Source: Nemophila menziesii
Taxonomy: Eukaryota; Streptophyta; Magnoliopsida; Boraginales; Hydrophyllaceae
NCBI GenBank assembly: GCA_029959085.1
Contig: JARWIR010000015.1
Coordinates: 6,943,017-7,007,016 of the forward strand
Length of the DNA stretch: 64,000 bases
Reading direction: 5' to 3'
Shown here: one piece after another, positions 1-11,324 of the stretch
Position numbering within the stretch: position 1 is the first letter of the stretch
How the letters are laid out: every line of letters begins with the position of its first letter
Notes under the pieces: model-generated
The model's input: only the letters and a program-made list of their open reading frames with translations
Databases searched by the model: none
What the model was told of the DNA's origin: nothing
Translations under genes and position numbers: made by a program

Positions 1-508
1 CTATTACACCGAAATATGCTCTAAAAGTAACAAAACTCCAAAACAAGGTAAGACTAGAGAAACTATACAATAATTGTGAAAACCACTTAAGCTAAGCACA
101 CAATACACCTAAAGTGGTGTCTCTAAACTAGCTTATTATTTCACAAATATGAAGACATCAGTTTTTTATGGGTATTTTGTTTTTTTCTAATTTCTTGTTT
201 TTTTAATTACTATTTGTAGGGGTATTTTGGGTTGAGGCATTTTTATAAATAGTTTTATTCCAGGTACCTTTTTATTAATAGTTTTTTTGATATGCATATT
301 TTGACAATTGGCTCATATAATAAATGATGAAGATAATAAGAATTAAATGATATATATAATTATAGTAATAATTAAATGGTCTATGGGTATTTTGGTAATC
401 TTTTAATTTTTTTATTAATTGTGAATTAACTTGAAATTGTAATTAATTAAGAATAATTTCACTATCCGTGTAATTAATTGGGCGTTGCCCTATATATATT
501 GTGTTTCG

Positions 509-2569
509 TTACTTCCGTAAAGTTTTCCTAGGGACCCGACAATGTTTATTAGCAAGCCCAATAATCGCATCACTAATCGCTTTGTCTTCGAAAAGCCCTA
601 GGATACTAGCCACGAATAGATACTGCATCATCACGTGACAGTCGTGAGATTTCATTCCTATAATATTGCCCAAGTCACTTTGAACATTATTTCTCAAACT
701 TAATGCAAAGCAATCAGGAAACTTCGGTGCCTTCAATCAGTCAAGAAATACTTTCCGCTTTTCCGTTGACAACGTATAATAAGCTCGATTCAGTATTTGT
801 TTACCGCCTCTCGATGTCAACCACAATTCTTTCCTGATATTCATTTTCTCAAGATCCATTCTCTCTTTCACGTTATCTTTGTTAACTTTCCCATCAAGAC
901 CTATAACTGTGCCGAGAAGAGCATCACACACGTTTTTCTCGCAATGCATGACATCAATGTTATGTTTCAACAAATTTTTGGACCAATAAGGTAAACGATA
1001 AAAGATACTCTTTTTCCACCAATTGAATAGACGTGGACCAGTTTTCCTCACGATCTTTCCCCCAAAATCCTTGTGTTTACCGGGAAACACAATGGGAAGC
1101 CCATCTAACTGTGTCTGAATATTGGCAGGACTATATTTCTTCGGTGGGCCCCTATGATCAGAATTCTTGTAAAAAACCCTTTCGCTTCTACGATGCCCCG
1201 TAGGTAACCAACGTCTATGTCGAAGTAAGCAACTCCTTTCTTCACACTCAATGACGGAGTACAATCCATGCATTCTGGACAAGCTTTTTAGCCTTGACCC
1301 GACCATCCCGAAGTGTATGACCTAGTGGGGAAATCATTAGTCGTAGAAAACAAACAAACCTTCATCGTAAACTCTTCCTTCTTGTGGGCATCATACGTAA
1401 GAATCCCTTTATCCCACAACTCGTCCAACTCATCTATAACAGGTCGAAGAACGACGTCCATGTCCTTGCCGGGTAAACGGGGTCCAGGAATCAACAAACA
1501 AAGCTGGAATGTCGTCTCCTTCATACAATCCCACGGTGGTAAGTTGTAGACGGTCAATATAACCGGCCACATGCTGTACGAGTTATTCTGCATATAGAAA
1601 GGGAAAAATCCATCGATACACAAACCCAAGAATACATTCCGAGGTTTACTAGCAAACTCAGGATGTAACTAAACAAATCTCTTCCAACTATCGCCATCAA
1701 CCGGATGACGCAACAAATCTCAATATGTACTCTTCCTAGTTCGGTGCCATATCATATTTTCTGCAGTGTGTCTCGAAGCATAATGTCGCTGCAGCCTAGT
1801 GGCAATCGGGAAATATCAGAGTTTCTTATGCGCTACTTTTTTACCCTTCTTCGGGTCCCATCTGGATTCACTACATACTGGACACTTTTTAAGGGAGACA
1901 TTCTCCTTGTAAAATAAAGCACAATCGTTCACGCAAACATCGATGGTATTGTAACCCATACCTAAACTTTTTAACTTTTTGTTGCACGCCTCGTATGACT
2001 CGGGCAAGTTATGAGGTTTGGGAAACACACGGCACAGAAGATCAAGCAACTCGGTGAAAGACGTGTTAGTCCACTTGCTTTTCACATTCACGTGCATTAG
2101 TTTCGCAATGAAATTTAATGAATTAATTACTGCAAAACCAGGGTATAACTCGGTCTCTAATTCGGAAAACATTGTTTTGAATTATCCACGTGCTGTACTG
2201 TTCGAGTCTATCATCTCGGTGTCACCGGAATGACCACCACCCTCATAATTAGGTCTCAAATCTTCGTAGACATCCAATAATTTTAATTTTCTTCATATCG
2301 AGTCTCAGGAATTTCCTTGCTTTCACCATGCTTTGTCCAAATCTCACACGTGGACAAAAACCCAAACTGTAAAAGATGTGACCTAACTTTGACCACTTTA
2401 TACCGACGATAATTAGAACACTCATTACACGGAAAAAAATTGTTTCTTCATCAGGAGGTTTGTTTTTTTGAGCAAAAATGAGAAATGCTTCTATCCCTTT
2501 AATAAATTCATGCGAAACTTTATGAGCGTAACCAATCCAACTTTTATCAATACCCGAATCCATAATCAA
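509..2569 (-). pseudogene. TNP2-like CACTA transposase pseudogene, A1
   Basis: Reading on the minus strand, fragments in several frames follow the order of plant TNP2-type transposases. First comes an N-terminal transposase-associated segment (DKSWIG, 2569 leftward). Next is the segment with LPESYEACNKKLKSLG and a Cys pair CPVCSESRW (1816-2172). Then come SMWPVILTVYNLPPW and LIPGPRLPGKDMDV (1288-1629), HNIDVMHCEKNVCDALLG with IRKELW (737-1306), and GMKSHDCHVMMQ (509-736). Frameshifts and stops separate the pieces, so no full protein can be made. The A1 copy has an extra disruption near 2275-2290 compared with A2, where the frame runs through to 15572. Family assignment rests on recognised motifs; activity is excluded by the breaks. 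Confidence 0.88.
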
Positions 2570-2619
2570 CTACTCCAATATAATAGAATACAACATAAAT
2601 GTCTCATAAATAAAATGAA

Positions 2620-2985
2620 AAACAAATTATTACATCACCAAATAAATACATAAAAATAAAATGAAAAGGAAGATTATTACATCACCAATTACATACATGA
2701 ATAAAAAAAATTATTACATCACCAATTAAATACATGAATATAAAATGAAAAAAAATTATTACATCACCAATTAAATAAATAAATATAAAATGAAAAAAAA
2801 TTATTACATCACCAATTAAATAAATAAATATAATATTAAAAGCACACAAAATATTACATCACCAAATAAATACATAAATATAAAATTAAAAATATACAAA
2901 ATATAACATCACCAAATAAATACATAAATATAAAATTAAAAGCATACAAAATATAATATCACTAAATAAATATATATCCTATTTA
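2620..2985. repeat. AT-rich minisatellite inside CACTA 5' region, A1
   Basis: About seven imperfect direct repeats of 45-65 bp, each containing ATTACATCACCAA followed by TAAATACATRAATATAAAAT. They lie between the transposase start and the subterminal repeats. The equivalent array in A2 is at 15798-16150. Confidence 0.85.
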
Positions 2986-3011
2986 TGCATTTATGTCTCA
3001 TACAATAACAT

Positions 3012-3013
<2 letters not shown>

Positions 3014-3108
<95 letters not shown>
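3014..3108. repeat. Compound (AT)n(GT)n microsatellite, A1
   Basis: About 45 bp of AT followed by about 50 bp of GT dinucleotides. In A2 the same locus (16213-16289) is nearly all AT with only a few GT units, so the two copies have diverged by dinucleotide turnover. Confidence 0.95.
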
Positions 3109-3109
<1 letters not shown>

Positions 3110-3205
3110 ATATAAAATTATAAGATAATTAGGGATATATACATAGTGATACTATATATTTAGCATTAACTATACAATTGTAATCAAATAAGAAAAGGTT
3201 GAAAA

Positions 3206-3477
3206 AGATACCTACTTTTGGGCAAATTTAGAAGGAGAAATTGATAATTGAGGAGGTCTCACGTTGTTGTTTGACCCGGGAAAGCTTTCCCATGTGTTGA
3301 AATACCTAATAAGTGATACTATTTACCATTAACTACACAATTTCTTGCAAATAAATGAAATTTTAAAGACATTTATGGAACAAAAAATACCTACTTTTGG
3401 GCAAATTTGGAAGGAAAAATTGATAATTGAGGCGGTCCCACGTTGATGATTGACCCGGGCAAGTTTTCCAAGTCTTG
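3206..3477. repeat. Two-copy about 90-bp direct repeat, A1
   Basis: ATACCTACTTTTGGGCAAAT begins both 3210-3300 and 3389-3477. Both copies continue through GATAATTGAGG and TTGACCCGGG with a few mismatches. The repeat lies in the CACTA 5' region and is probably a promoter or subterminal duplication of the element. The same pair is present in A2 near 16391 and 16570. Confidence 0.8.
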
Positions 3478-3595
3478 ATATAATTTTTTATGGTGAATTG
3501 TGGAAAAGAATGGGGAGAGTTTTGAGAGAAAGAAAGAGAAATTATAAAATAATGGTGTTTTGAGTATCTCAATTCGCAACTTGCTGTAATAAATA

Positions 3596-3926
3596 CTACC
3601 ACTAATTGCGACTACACAAGTAGTCGCCAAAGACTCAAAAGTAGTCGTTAGTAATAACTTCTAACGACTACTTTAAGTAGTCGTTAAATAATCCAACCTC
3701 TAGCGACTACACATTGGCGGTGGGAAATTAATTAAAAAATACAAAAACCCACTATAGACTACTTCTTGTAGTCGCTAAAAACAAAAATTACTAACGACTA
3801 CTGGGTAGTCGAGAAACATACAATGTAGTCGTTAAAGACATGTAGTCGCTAGTGGTGCTCGTCTTTAGCGACTACATCGCGTAGTCGCGAAAAGTTTAGT
3901 CGCTAGAGGCTTGCGCTGTAGTAGTG
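3596..3926 (-). promoter_or_regulatory. CACTA subterminal repeat array and terminal inverted repeat end, A1
   Basis: More than a dozen copies of a GCGACTAC / GTAGTCGC-type motif occur in both orientations (for example GCGACTACACAAGTAGTCGC at 3608). They end in CACTACTACAGCGC at the element edge. In En/Spm elements such subterminal repeats bind the small accessory protein that works with the transposase. Here the role is inferred from position and repetition. The matching array in A2 is 16786-17109. Confidence 0.85.
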
Positions 3927-5372
3927 ATACTTTTGAATTAGAAAAAACAACACCTACTAAAATCCAATCAAAGAGCATATGATTCTTAGTTTGTAGTACA
4001 AATTCTTTGTCAATAACACTCCTCCCTACATCAATGTGAAGTCGGTTAACGTTATATTGTTGATCTATGTATATATTTATTTTCTTCAATCTTATCTCAC
4101 TCGGTTGTTATGTTATGTGTATTATTTTGTGATTCTTGGGTATCTATAAATTAAGCTTCAAATATATGGATTTTTTTTCAAGATTTGAATTAAGACAGTG
4201 ATTTGGATATTGAAGTGAAAGCTTTTACTTGTTGATATGGAGATGCGACTGAATAATTAAATATATCGTGAAGAGAAAAATGATTAAGGTTGTTGATGTT
4301 GTCTTTCTGAAATTTTTTTGAGAAAAAACAGTGATCCTAAAAATGCTTAAGGTTGCGAAAACTAGCTACGTTTACTACTTAGAAATTCCTTGGAAATTCT
4401 CTTAATCAGGGTATATGATTCTTACATAACCTTATATGCAGTGGTGATGCAATGGCGGAGCACATATATTTTGTTAGGGAATGGGGTGCACCACAAATAA
4501 ATTTCCAACTTAATTGCAGTAAGTCCTCATGAAATGCGAAAATTGCAAAGAAAGATTATGAAAATTAGGGGTGGGGCGATAAGTTAATAATATATGCTTT
4601 TTTATAGGGGTATATTATTTATTTTTTAATTTTAAAATTAAGATCCAAAATGTCATGTGGCTCCAGCTTTTACAAGTGATGAGAAGACAGGATATTTAGC
4701 ATAGCCTAATCAATTTTTTGAGTAATATATGAACTTTTTAAAGTAATTAAGATGCATGACTTAAATAATATACAGTATAGAGAATGATTAAACATATACA
4801 ATTATTGGTGAAAATTAAGGTACTTCATTATAGAAACTATATAGAAATGCCTTCAAGAGTTATGTCAAGCATGTGATTTGGCATCTCATGTGCAAAATGC
4901 TGATTCATTTCTTTCCCATTTAAAGGTATATGCCTGAAATTGGTCCATCAAATTTTGCGATTTCTTTAAATATGAGATTAGATTTTCTTGCATAATTATA
5001 CTCTATTGGTTCATATTAGCTGTACTAATTCACGTATTGTGTAAAAGATGGCAACTTTTAGTTTGGCAATGGGTGTGTTCGAATTGGATTAGAGTAGTAA
5101 AAGCAAGTAATTAAGGATTAAAGATTATGTAGACAACTATTGAATACGCTAATAAAGAATGTCGTATATTTGGCATGTTTTTTTTCTATAGAATGTAAAA
5201 CCTCTGATTTAACCAAGATGTAAGCACTCGTTAGGGTACTATTTATCATATATATATATATATATATATCCCTTTTTGTTGCTTGACTTGTTTTACATTA
5301 GCAGTCACTAAATAATTTTTGCTCCCCAGTTTGTAAAATTTTGTGAAGGAAAAGTACACCTCTAATGTAGTA

Positions 5373-5376
<4 letters not shown>
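3927..5376. other. AT-rich intergenic DNA, A1
   Basis: No coding region recognised. At about 4450-4500 a segment contains ATGGCGGAGC and GGGGTGCACCAC, reminiscent of old hAT-type or retroelement debris seen in many plant genomes (weak). Near 4830 this copy lacks about 100 bp present in the other copies. Confidence 0.6.
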
Positions 5377-5423
<47 letters not shown>

Positions 5424-5457
5424 GGAGGGAGAGTGGGAGGGAGGGAAGGGAGGGGGA

Positions 5458-5528
<71 letters not shown>
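5377..5528. repeat. (GA)n polypurine tract, A1
   Basis: About 150 bp of GA dinucleotides with an internal GGGAGGGAGG-rich block, all purine on the plus strand. Its length and interruptions differ in every copy (18659-18773, 44842-45090, 59167-59423, 62668-62728). Confidence 0.97.
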
Positions 5529-5530
<2 letters not shown>

Positions 5531-6520
5531 GAGAGTTGTTGAAATGTAATTTTATTATATTTGCCGCTTTTATATATAGTTGTTTATACGTACATATCAA
5601 TCATAATGGTATATCGTTAAAAATGATTTACAACTGTTAAATAGATACAGAAGAAGTCATACACTAACAAATTACTGTTGGAGAAGTATGTTTAGTATTC
5701 TCCTTAACACTTCACTTTATGGAAGTTTGCAACATATAAGGTAACCAAAAACTGTAGCTTTAAGTCATTTAGTAAAAAGATAAGGCACTTGATCTTGGGT
5801 AGTATGTATGTATCTAAGCTTGAAAGATGTAAGGAGCAACGTGAAATCTAACAAAGTAGTAGTCCACACCTAGAAGAGCGGACTGATAAGAGGCACTTTA
5901 AGATAATTCAGAAGATAGGCTAACCACATAAATTTTGCAATAATGTGAGTTATTGCCCTGTATCCAGTCTCACTGCTCTTCTAAATCAAAATAAATTATA
6001 GGATATTCTATAAAAGGTGATTATAATTTATGAAAAGAAAGCAACAAGTTAATTAATGATCTTGTTGTTTCTTTAAAACTCAATATGGAGAAGAATAGAG
6101 TTGCTAAAATAGAATTTTATTCAGCCTTGAATGCATATTTGTATATAAATTAAGTTTTTAGTTATAACTATTAAATGAAGATACATGACAACTAATATAC
6201 TAACACAATGCAGTTATGTAACTGATTAGTAGATGTAAAACTATCTCGAGCCTTCCATTATGTGATACTAATTGAGTGCATAGTGCTCAGCTACTCATGG
6301 TTAAGATGTACAAATTGTAGGTTTTTGGAAATATATCATCACTACATTGTGGTCCGAAATATATCCTCACTATATTATGGTCAGAGGAATTTATTATGTT
6401 TTTTTTTTCCGAGGTCCTAATTTGCAATTAAGATTTAATAGAGGTTAATTGGGCCGGTTATATGAGTTACCCAAAATCTTAAAGCCTATTATTAGCTAGG
6501 GTTTACGGTAGTCAACTGAA
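5529..6520. other. Intergenic DNA upstream of the AT-hook gene, A1
   Basis: No gene recognised. It contains a local tandem doublet (ACTACATTGTGGTCCGAAAT and the related ACTATATTATGGTCAGAGGA, 6332-6385). It runs into a TATA-rich segment (6529-6541) that could be the core promoter of the decayed gene downstream. Confidence 0.6.
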
Positions 6521-7389
6521 GGCCCATACATATATATATCCCTTTATAGAAATCAATGTTGTGCGGAGTATATTGTTTGTCGAAGTAGATTTGTGATTTT
6601 GGTAGCTGGAAAGGGAAAGAGAGGAAATTAAATATCATTTGCTTTTAAAGCGGTGCCAGAGAGAAGATCTGCGGAAATATGTCGAAATATAATACTCCAT
6701 CAGTTGAGTTCTCCATCAGATAGAGTAAAGACATAAATTTGGTGGTGGACTTGAATTCAAGTCCATCAGATCAGTTTGGGGTTTCGTCCCTGTTGTAAAA
6801 GTTTTGTGAAAGGAAAATGTCACAGTCCAAACCCAGCTCCAGCTCCAGTCTGCTCCAGCTCCTGCTCCAGTTCTATCTCTTGTTCAGGTTCCAGATCCTT
6901 CTACTTTCACGGGAACTTTAGGCTCCATTAACAATAATACTTTATCCATGGTAGAAAATGGTAGAAAACTTATATATATTCTGCATATATCTTATTCTCA
7001 AGCCATGGGAATTCAAATAGGAAATTAGATGTAATGGAAATTCTCCCTTCGTTGAAGGCTTTGATCTAGATGGACAATTTCGACAATATTCCCAATTTCG
7101 TTGGTTAACTCAAGACTTTTTGTCGTGTTCGTTTGTTAAAGCCTTAGATTGTATCTACTAAAAAATAAGGGCATAAATTTACTGATGCACGAACCAAGTA
7201 AAAGGATATTCTTTCAATTTGTTTCTTGTAAGTTTTAGTTAACTAATATGTTACATAACTCATGTGTTTATACTATTTGGTTATTTTGAAAATAAGACCA
7301 ATAATTTATACGTAGATCATAAAATATAAATGTACATAAATTTTTAAGTATATAAATATTAATTCTTTTAGATAATATACAATTAATAG

Positions 7390-7513
7390 GGGCAAGACTT
7401 CCATCCTATATTGGATGGTCCAATATTCATAGCATATCTATTAATTATAATAACAAAAAACATATCATTAGGTTAATTAGGTGACCATACAATATTGGAT
7501 GGAAGATTTTTCC
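7390..7513. mobile_element. Mutator-type MITE (older), A1
   Basis: Ends are inverted: the left end contains CTTCCATCCTATATTGGATG and the right end GTATTGTAACC-like sequence whose complement contains CTTCCATCCAATATTG. It belongs to the same family as the element at 7596-7774. The 9-bp flanks (AATTAATAG / AAATTATAA) match only partly, so it is old. It is present in every A copy (20603-20726, 61356-61480). Confidence 0.7.
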
Positions 7514-7595
7514 AAATTATAAAGTTTAAAAAAAATCAAAATATGAAATATAACTATTTTTATGATTAACCGTATACATCTTGTATTTTTCTAAA

Positions 7596-7774
7596 GGGTA
7601 ATACTTCCATCCAATATTGGATGGTCCAATATTCCTATCACAGCCATTAATTATTTTAGCAAAATACATGTCACTAGATTAATATGTTAGTTACTTTTGC
7701 AAGTTTAAAACATGGGGTATGTGTATTAATATCATTGGTGTAGGATCATCCAATATTGGATGGAAGAATTTTCC
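7596..7774. mobile_element. Mutator-type MITE private to A1
   Basis: A 179-bp non-coding element has about 32-bp terminal inverted repeats with four mismatches (GGGTAATACTTCC versus GGAAAATTCTTCC, then a shared CATCCAATATTGGATG). It is flanked by a perfect 9-bp direct repeat TTTTCTAAA at 7587-7595 and 7775-7783. A2 and the copy at 61555 carry a single TTTTCTAAA with no insert, which is a clean empty site. A 9-bp target duplication is characteristic of Mutator-like elements. It has no coding capacity, so movement would need transposase supplied elsewhere. Confidence 0.88.
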
Positions 7775-8491
7775 TTTTCTAAAACAAAATGTAATATTAA
7801 AAATTTATTTATTTTTCTATAAATTTAAAAACCTAAACATTAACCCTAACCCATCCGTTTTAACTATAAAGATAGGAATTCATCATTAAGGTCTTACGCC
7901 GCCACTATTTTATTACTATTTGATATCTCATTCTCTTCCAATCGATTCATATTCTTATCATTTCTCCTCCTTTCTGATGATGTTTCTTTAGTTTCCAATT
8001 TCGATTTTAAACAAGTGGATTCACTATCTTTTATGTCTCAGATCGATGGACATTTCATTTCAATTTAAATGTATGTATTTCTTGATCTATTGTTATTTTT
8101 TGTGATAAACTTTATATGCTAATACAAATTGTTCCACCGGGCTACTGAAGACAACAATGGATCAATGTGTTTAGCGATCTCATCTAATTTTAAACATTCA
8201 ACTCACCATTTCTCATGCTCTCTATGTCTCTCTTTGTTTCCAGGAAACAACTGCTGTTGGGCCCACCCCAGTAAGTGAAAAAAGAAAACCTGGGCGTCCA
8301 GCGAAGCCCAAGCCCGGTGTATCACCGCTACCAGCCCAATCCAGCCTTAGAACTCCAATTGTGGCCCAGCCTACTCCTCCTATTGCTCCTGTGGGCCACA
8401 CATCCCTACCCAGATTGCTCCTGTGGGCCACCACATCCCTACCCAGACTGCTCCTGTGGGCCACCACATCCCTACCCCGCTCCTACGCAAG

Positions 8492-9594
8492 GTATGTGCA
8501 CCTTTTTTTAATAATAATTTTGTGTCAGTCATCATGCATAATTCTGTGCTTCTAATCTTTAGTTGGAGACACTCAACTCAAGTTTACTGATGATGGCCTA
8601 AGTGCACGTGACCTCCTTTAACTATTTTCTAGTATGTGATTTTGGCCATACAATGTAATAAACAATTCAAACCTCCTTGAACTTATTTTTTTTCCATCCG
8701 TTGTTAATTAAGTAATGCCAATTTACTATTATACCCTTTCATATAATTACTTTTCATGACTTATTGTCTCCTTTCGGATCTCTCTCTTTAAAGACATCAC
8801 CTTTTTAGAACAAATCTTCCTCGACTAGATTTTTCAATTAAATTTGCATACAAAACAAGCCTATTTGTGGTCCCATATAATTTTGATAGAACGTAAATTT
8901 GCTAATGTAAGTGTAGTCTTCAGGTGTTTTTATTACTCTTTGTGCAATCTTAATTTACATTTCATATATCAATTATGAGGTTTAATGTGCTTATGTTCTC
9001 TAATTCTGCAGATATAATAGTGTGCTTTGAAGAACTTAGTTGAAGTCAATCTGGTTTTGTGATTTTATGTTTGTTTATTGTTTAATGAAAAAGATTTGTT
9101 GGTTTTTTACTTTTTTGTGTTTTTTTTTTGGGTAATAAATATGATGTAGTGGTTTTGTGATTTTTTCTTAGGTTTTGATGTTAAATTAAATGTTTGAATG
9201 ACTTCAATATTGAAAGGTGGTGCATAAATTTTGTCGAATGTACTTTTCTTTTTACTAAACTTAACTGTACAAAAAAGATGAAAAAGCAGTTCTCTGCACA
9301 AAAATTTACCAAAAAAGCTAAATTATGTTTAATTCAAATTAGCTCAATTAATATAAGTTAAAATATTACTAAATACATCTTAATAGAGGCATCATACTTT
9401 AAGGTTGCCTTTAATTCAAAAAGGTCACCGAAATAAAAAGACACTCATGCCTAGGTATATTAAATATATCCATATTTGAGACACCATGAGAGTGAAGATG
9501 ATCTGAATCATGTGGCATGTCAAATATTACAATATGAAATGTGGTATACCACAAATGAATATAGATAGTCGTGAGAATCAACAATATTTTTGAA
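8492..9594. other. AT-rich DNA after the AT-hook exon, A1
   Basis: Begins as the intron after the exon donor at 8491/8492. No later exon or RNA gene is recognised. A block near 8600-8760 is conserved in all copies. The copy at 62300-62536 has a short deletion in this block and ends inside it. Confidence 0.55.
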
Positions 9595-9975
9595 AAGATT
9601 TTATTCGACATAACCAATCCTTTCGTTTTACTAATTGCTACCTTGTCAAGTTAAATTTATGTTAACTCCATTATCTTTCTTGTTCAACATTAAGTGGACA
9701 TCATTGCCGATTGTGCGTGTTAACTGATCTTGAGTTCCTAATGCCTCTATTTAATCTTATAGAATAGGGATAATCTGGAGTGATATTGACTTGGTAAAAA
9801 AGAGGACTTATATTCATATCAATACAAGATACAATGTTTAGCAAGCATTATTTACAAATCTGATTTATAGTATATACTTAACAGGGCTCACTGAATTTGT
9901 TAGACTCTTTTTTTTTTGGTGTAAGAATATATATAAGATAAATATAAAGTACAAATAATCAGTTGGTACCATGAT
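9595..9975. repeat. Internal diverged direct repeat of unit A, member 1
   Basis: Starts AAGATTTTATTCGACATAAC and includes TTGTCAAGT, CCTAATGCC, GACTTGGTAAAAA and ATACAAGAT(A)CAATGTTTA. It aligns in order with 11908-12290. The second half also aligns with 11325-11510. Divergence is much greater than between A1 and A2, so this duplication is older than the array. Confidence 0.75.
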
Positions 9976-10672
9976 GGTGGATTATAGTTTGTAAAACAGA
10001 TATAGTCACTGTGCTAATCGAAATTTTGAACAAACAAAAAATACTCATAGGATTGGAAAGGATTAAGAAGTCTACCATATAGATAAGTCCCTGTGTGTGT
10101 AAGGATGGACATAAAAGTTTTTTTTTACCTTGAGGTACTCGTTAACCCAAGACTTTTTGCTACCAATAATTCTAGAAATGAAAAACAAAATTTTTGTGCA
10201 GACTAATACTACTACATAACAAAACATAGCCATTTCTGTGAGCATGACTCTAATCGCACCCTCAATTACTTACATTTAGAATTTAGAATAGATAATGATA
10301 AATTTCACATCTAAGTTATGCTACATAATCAACTATATCGTACTATTCTAGGATATATTTCGCTTTTTTTGCATTCAACAAGTACCAGAGAAATATATTA
10401 ACCGACAAAGACATAAAAATAAAATCTGGAAATCAATAAATACAAAATTGTCCATACATTTTCTTAATGTAGATTTATATTACAATTAAATTAAATTCTA
10501 TGTATCATTTTAATTTAAGCGCCCAATATTAGAAAGCAATAATTTTTAAGAATTTCTAACATATGATTATAATGATAAATTATTATTTTATCTTCAATTA
10601 AGAATGTAATATAACCTAAATCGTGAATCTTAAAAGTTTAACATAACGGTCTATTAGGTATACACTACAAAA
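9976..10672. other. AT-rich intergenic DNA, A1
   Basis: No coding region or RNA gene recognised. The sequence is simple AT-rich DNA with near-identical counterparts in A2 (about 22990-23652). Confidence 0.55.
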
Positions 10673-10930
10673 AAGGTTTTCTTTAGCGGCAAAAAAATAA
10701 AATTGCTAGCTATTTATTTTCCGCAATAAGTTCGTGTATCTAAAGACATAATTTGTAGCAAATTATTTATTTTTGTCTTTATTAGCTTTATCTTTAGCGG
10801 CAAATATTGCCGCTAAATATATAATTAGAGGTCATTTTGTGTTGCCGCAAAAAATGTTGTCGTTAAAAATATCATTAGAAACCATTTTAGTATTGCTGCA
10901 ATATATATTGTCTCTAATGATACTATTTGT
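10673..10930 (+). mobile_element. Second CACTA-like terminus, A1
   Basis: Begins CACTACAAAAAAGG after the bases ATA. It is followed by a zone of inverted and direct TTTAGCGGCAA / TTGCCGCTAAA motifs to about 10920. This is the end-plus-subterminal layout of a CACTA element, but the family differs from the one ending at 3926 (different terminus and motif). No transposase and no matching opposite end are visible, so it is a solo end or a heavily deleted non-autonomous copy. The A2 equivalent is 23653-23912. Confidence 0.68.
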
Positions 10931-11324
10931 TGTAATGATAAAAGAAAGTGTAGAAATGTAAAACTTCAATCATTAAAAAGAAAAAAATATGTCCCCTCAA
11001 TTCTATGTTCGCAAATCAACCAAAAGATGATTTTACAAAAAAATAAATTAACCTTATTCTTGAACAATCAATTTTTAAAAACAATAATCAAACTTCTTGT
11101 ATGTGTTATCTTTAGAAATATTGACGCGATACTTTAATAGCGCGAATTGTTATAACAATGTAGAGGGTAATTAAGGATTTTTTTACAAAATAGTAGTCCA
11201 AGTTGTAAAATCAATAACAGTGATGTCAAAGTGGTCAAGTATCACAAAAAACTAGTTTTTTAATAAATAGGCCAAAGATAAATAGAATTTCATGTTCAGG
11301 TAGGGGATGAACCTAAGTATTTAT

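Larger units (their letters stand above)
505..3926 (-). mobile_element. Truncated CACTA (En/Spm) element, A1
   Basis: One complete end is visible at 3926: on the minus strand the element begins CACTACTACAGCGC, the hallmark CACTA terminus. It is followed by a subterminal zone full of short direct and inverted GCGACTAC-type motifs (3596-3926), a 5' region, and a TNP2-type transposase remnant (509-2569). The distal end of the element is missing: homology to the transposase stops near 505 and no matching CACTA terminus is seen to the left. The three bases outside the end are ATA, a possible target-site copy that cannot be confirmed without the other end. Confidence 0.85.
6529..8491 (+). pseudogene. 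Decayed spliced gene with AT-hook/proline-rich exon, A1
   Basis: A TATA-rich stretch (6529-6541) precedes a possible leader and an early region reading VVDLNSSPSDQ (about 6744-6776), with stops and frame breaks. After a long AT-rich interval, 8244-8491 looks like a true exon: it is preceded by CTTTGTTTCCAG and followed by CAAG/GTATGT. The exon encodes an AT-hook core (KRKPGRPAKPKP), then a proline-rich tract with an 11-residue repeat (APVGHHIPTQT). AT-hooks bind the minor groove of AT-rich DNA. Here a 24-bp deletion removes TDSPSVGP, one repeat unit lacks one base and the last unit lacks four, so the frame is broken. I do not recognise the parent gene; a MULE-type transposase tail is one alternative. 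Confidence 0.6.

Noticed and set aside
797..994. Plus-strand frames opposite the transposase (797-994, 1313-1549, 1705-1917, 2018-2233 and A2 equivalents)
   Set aside because: Antisense shadows of the TNP2-type remnant.
2620..2985. CRISPR-like regular repeats
   Set aside because: Repeats are contiguous, degenerate and AT-rich with no unique spacers, in a eukaryotic transposon.
7848..7860. Telomere-like ACCCTAACCC
   Set aside because: Only about one and a half units; not a telomeric array.
8222..8467. Minus-strand frames across the AT-hook exon (also 21250-21510, 62132-62344)
   Set aside because: Antisense of the 33-bp coding repeat; splice signals support the plus strand.
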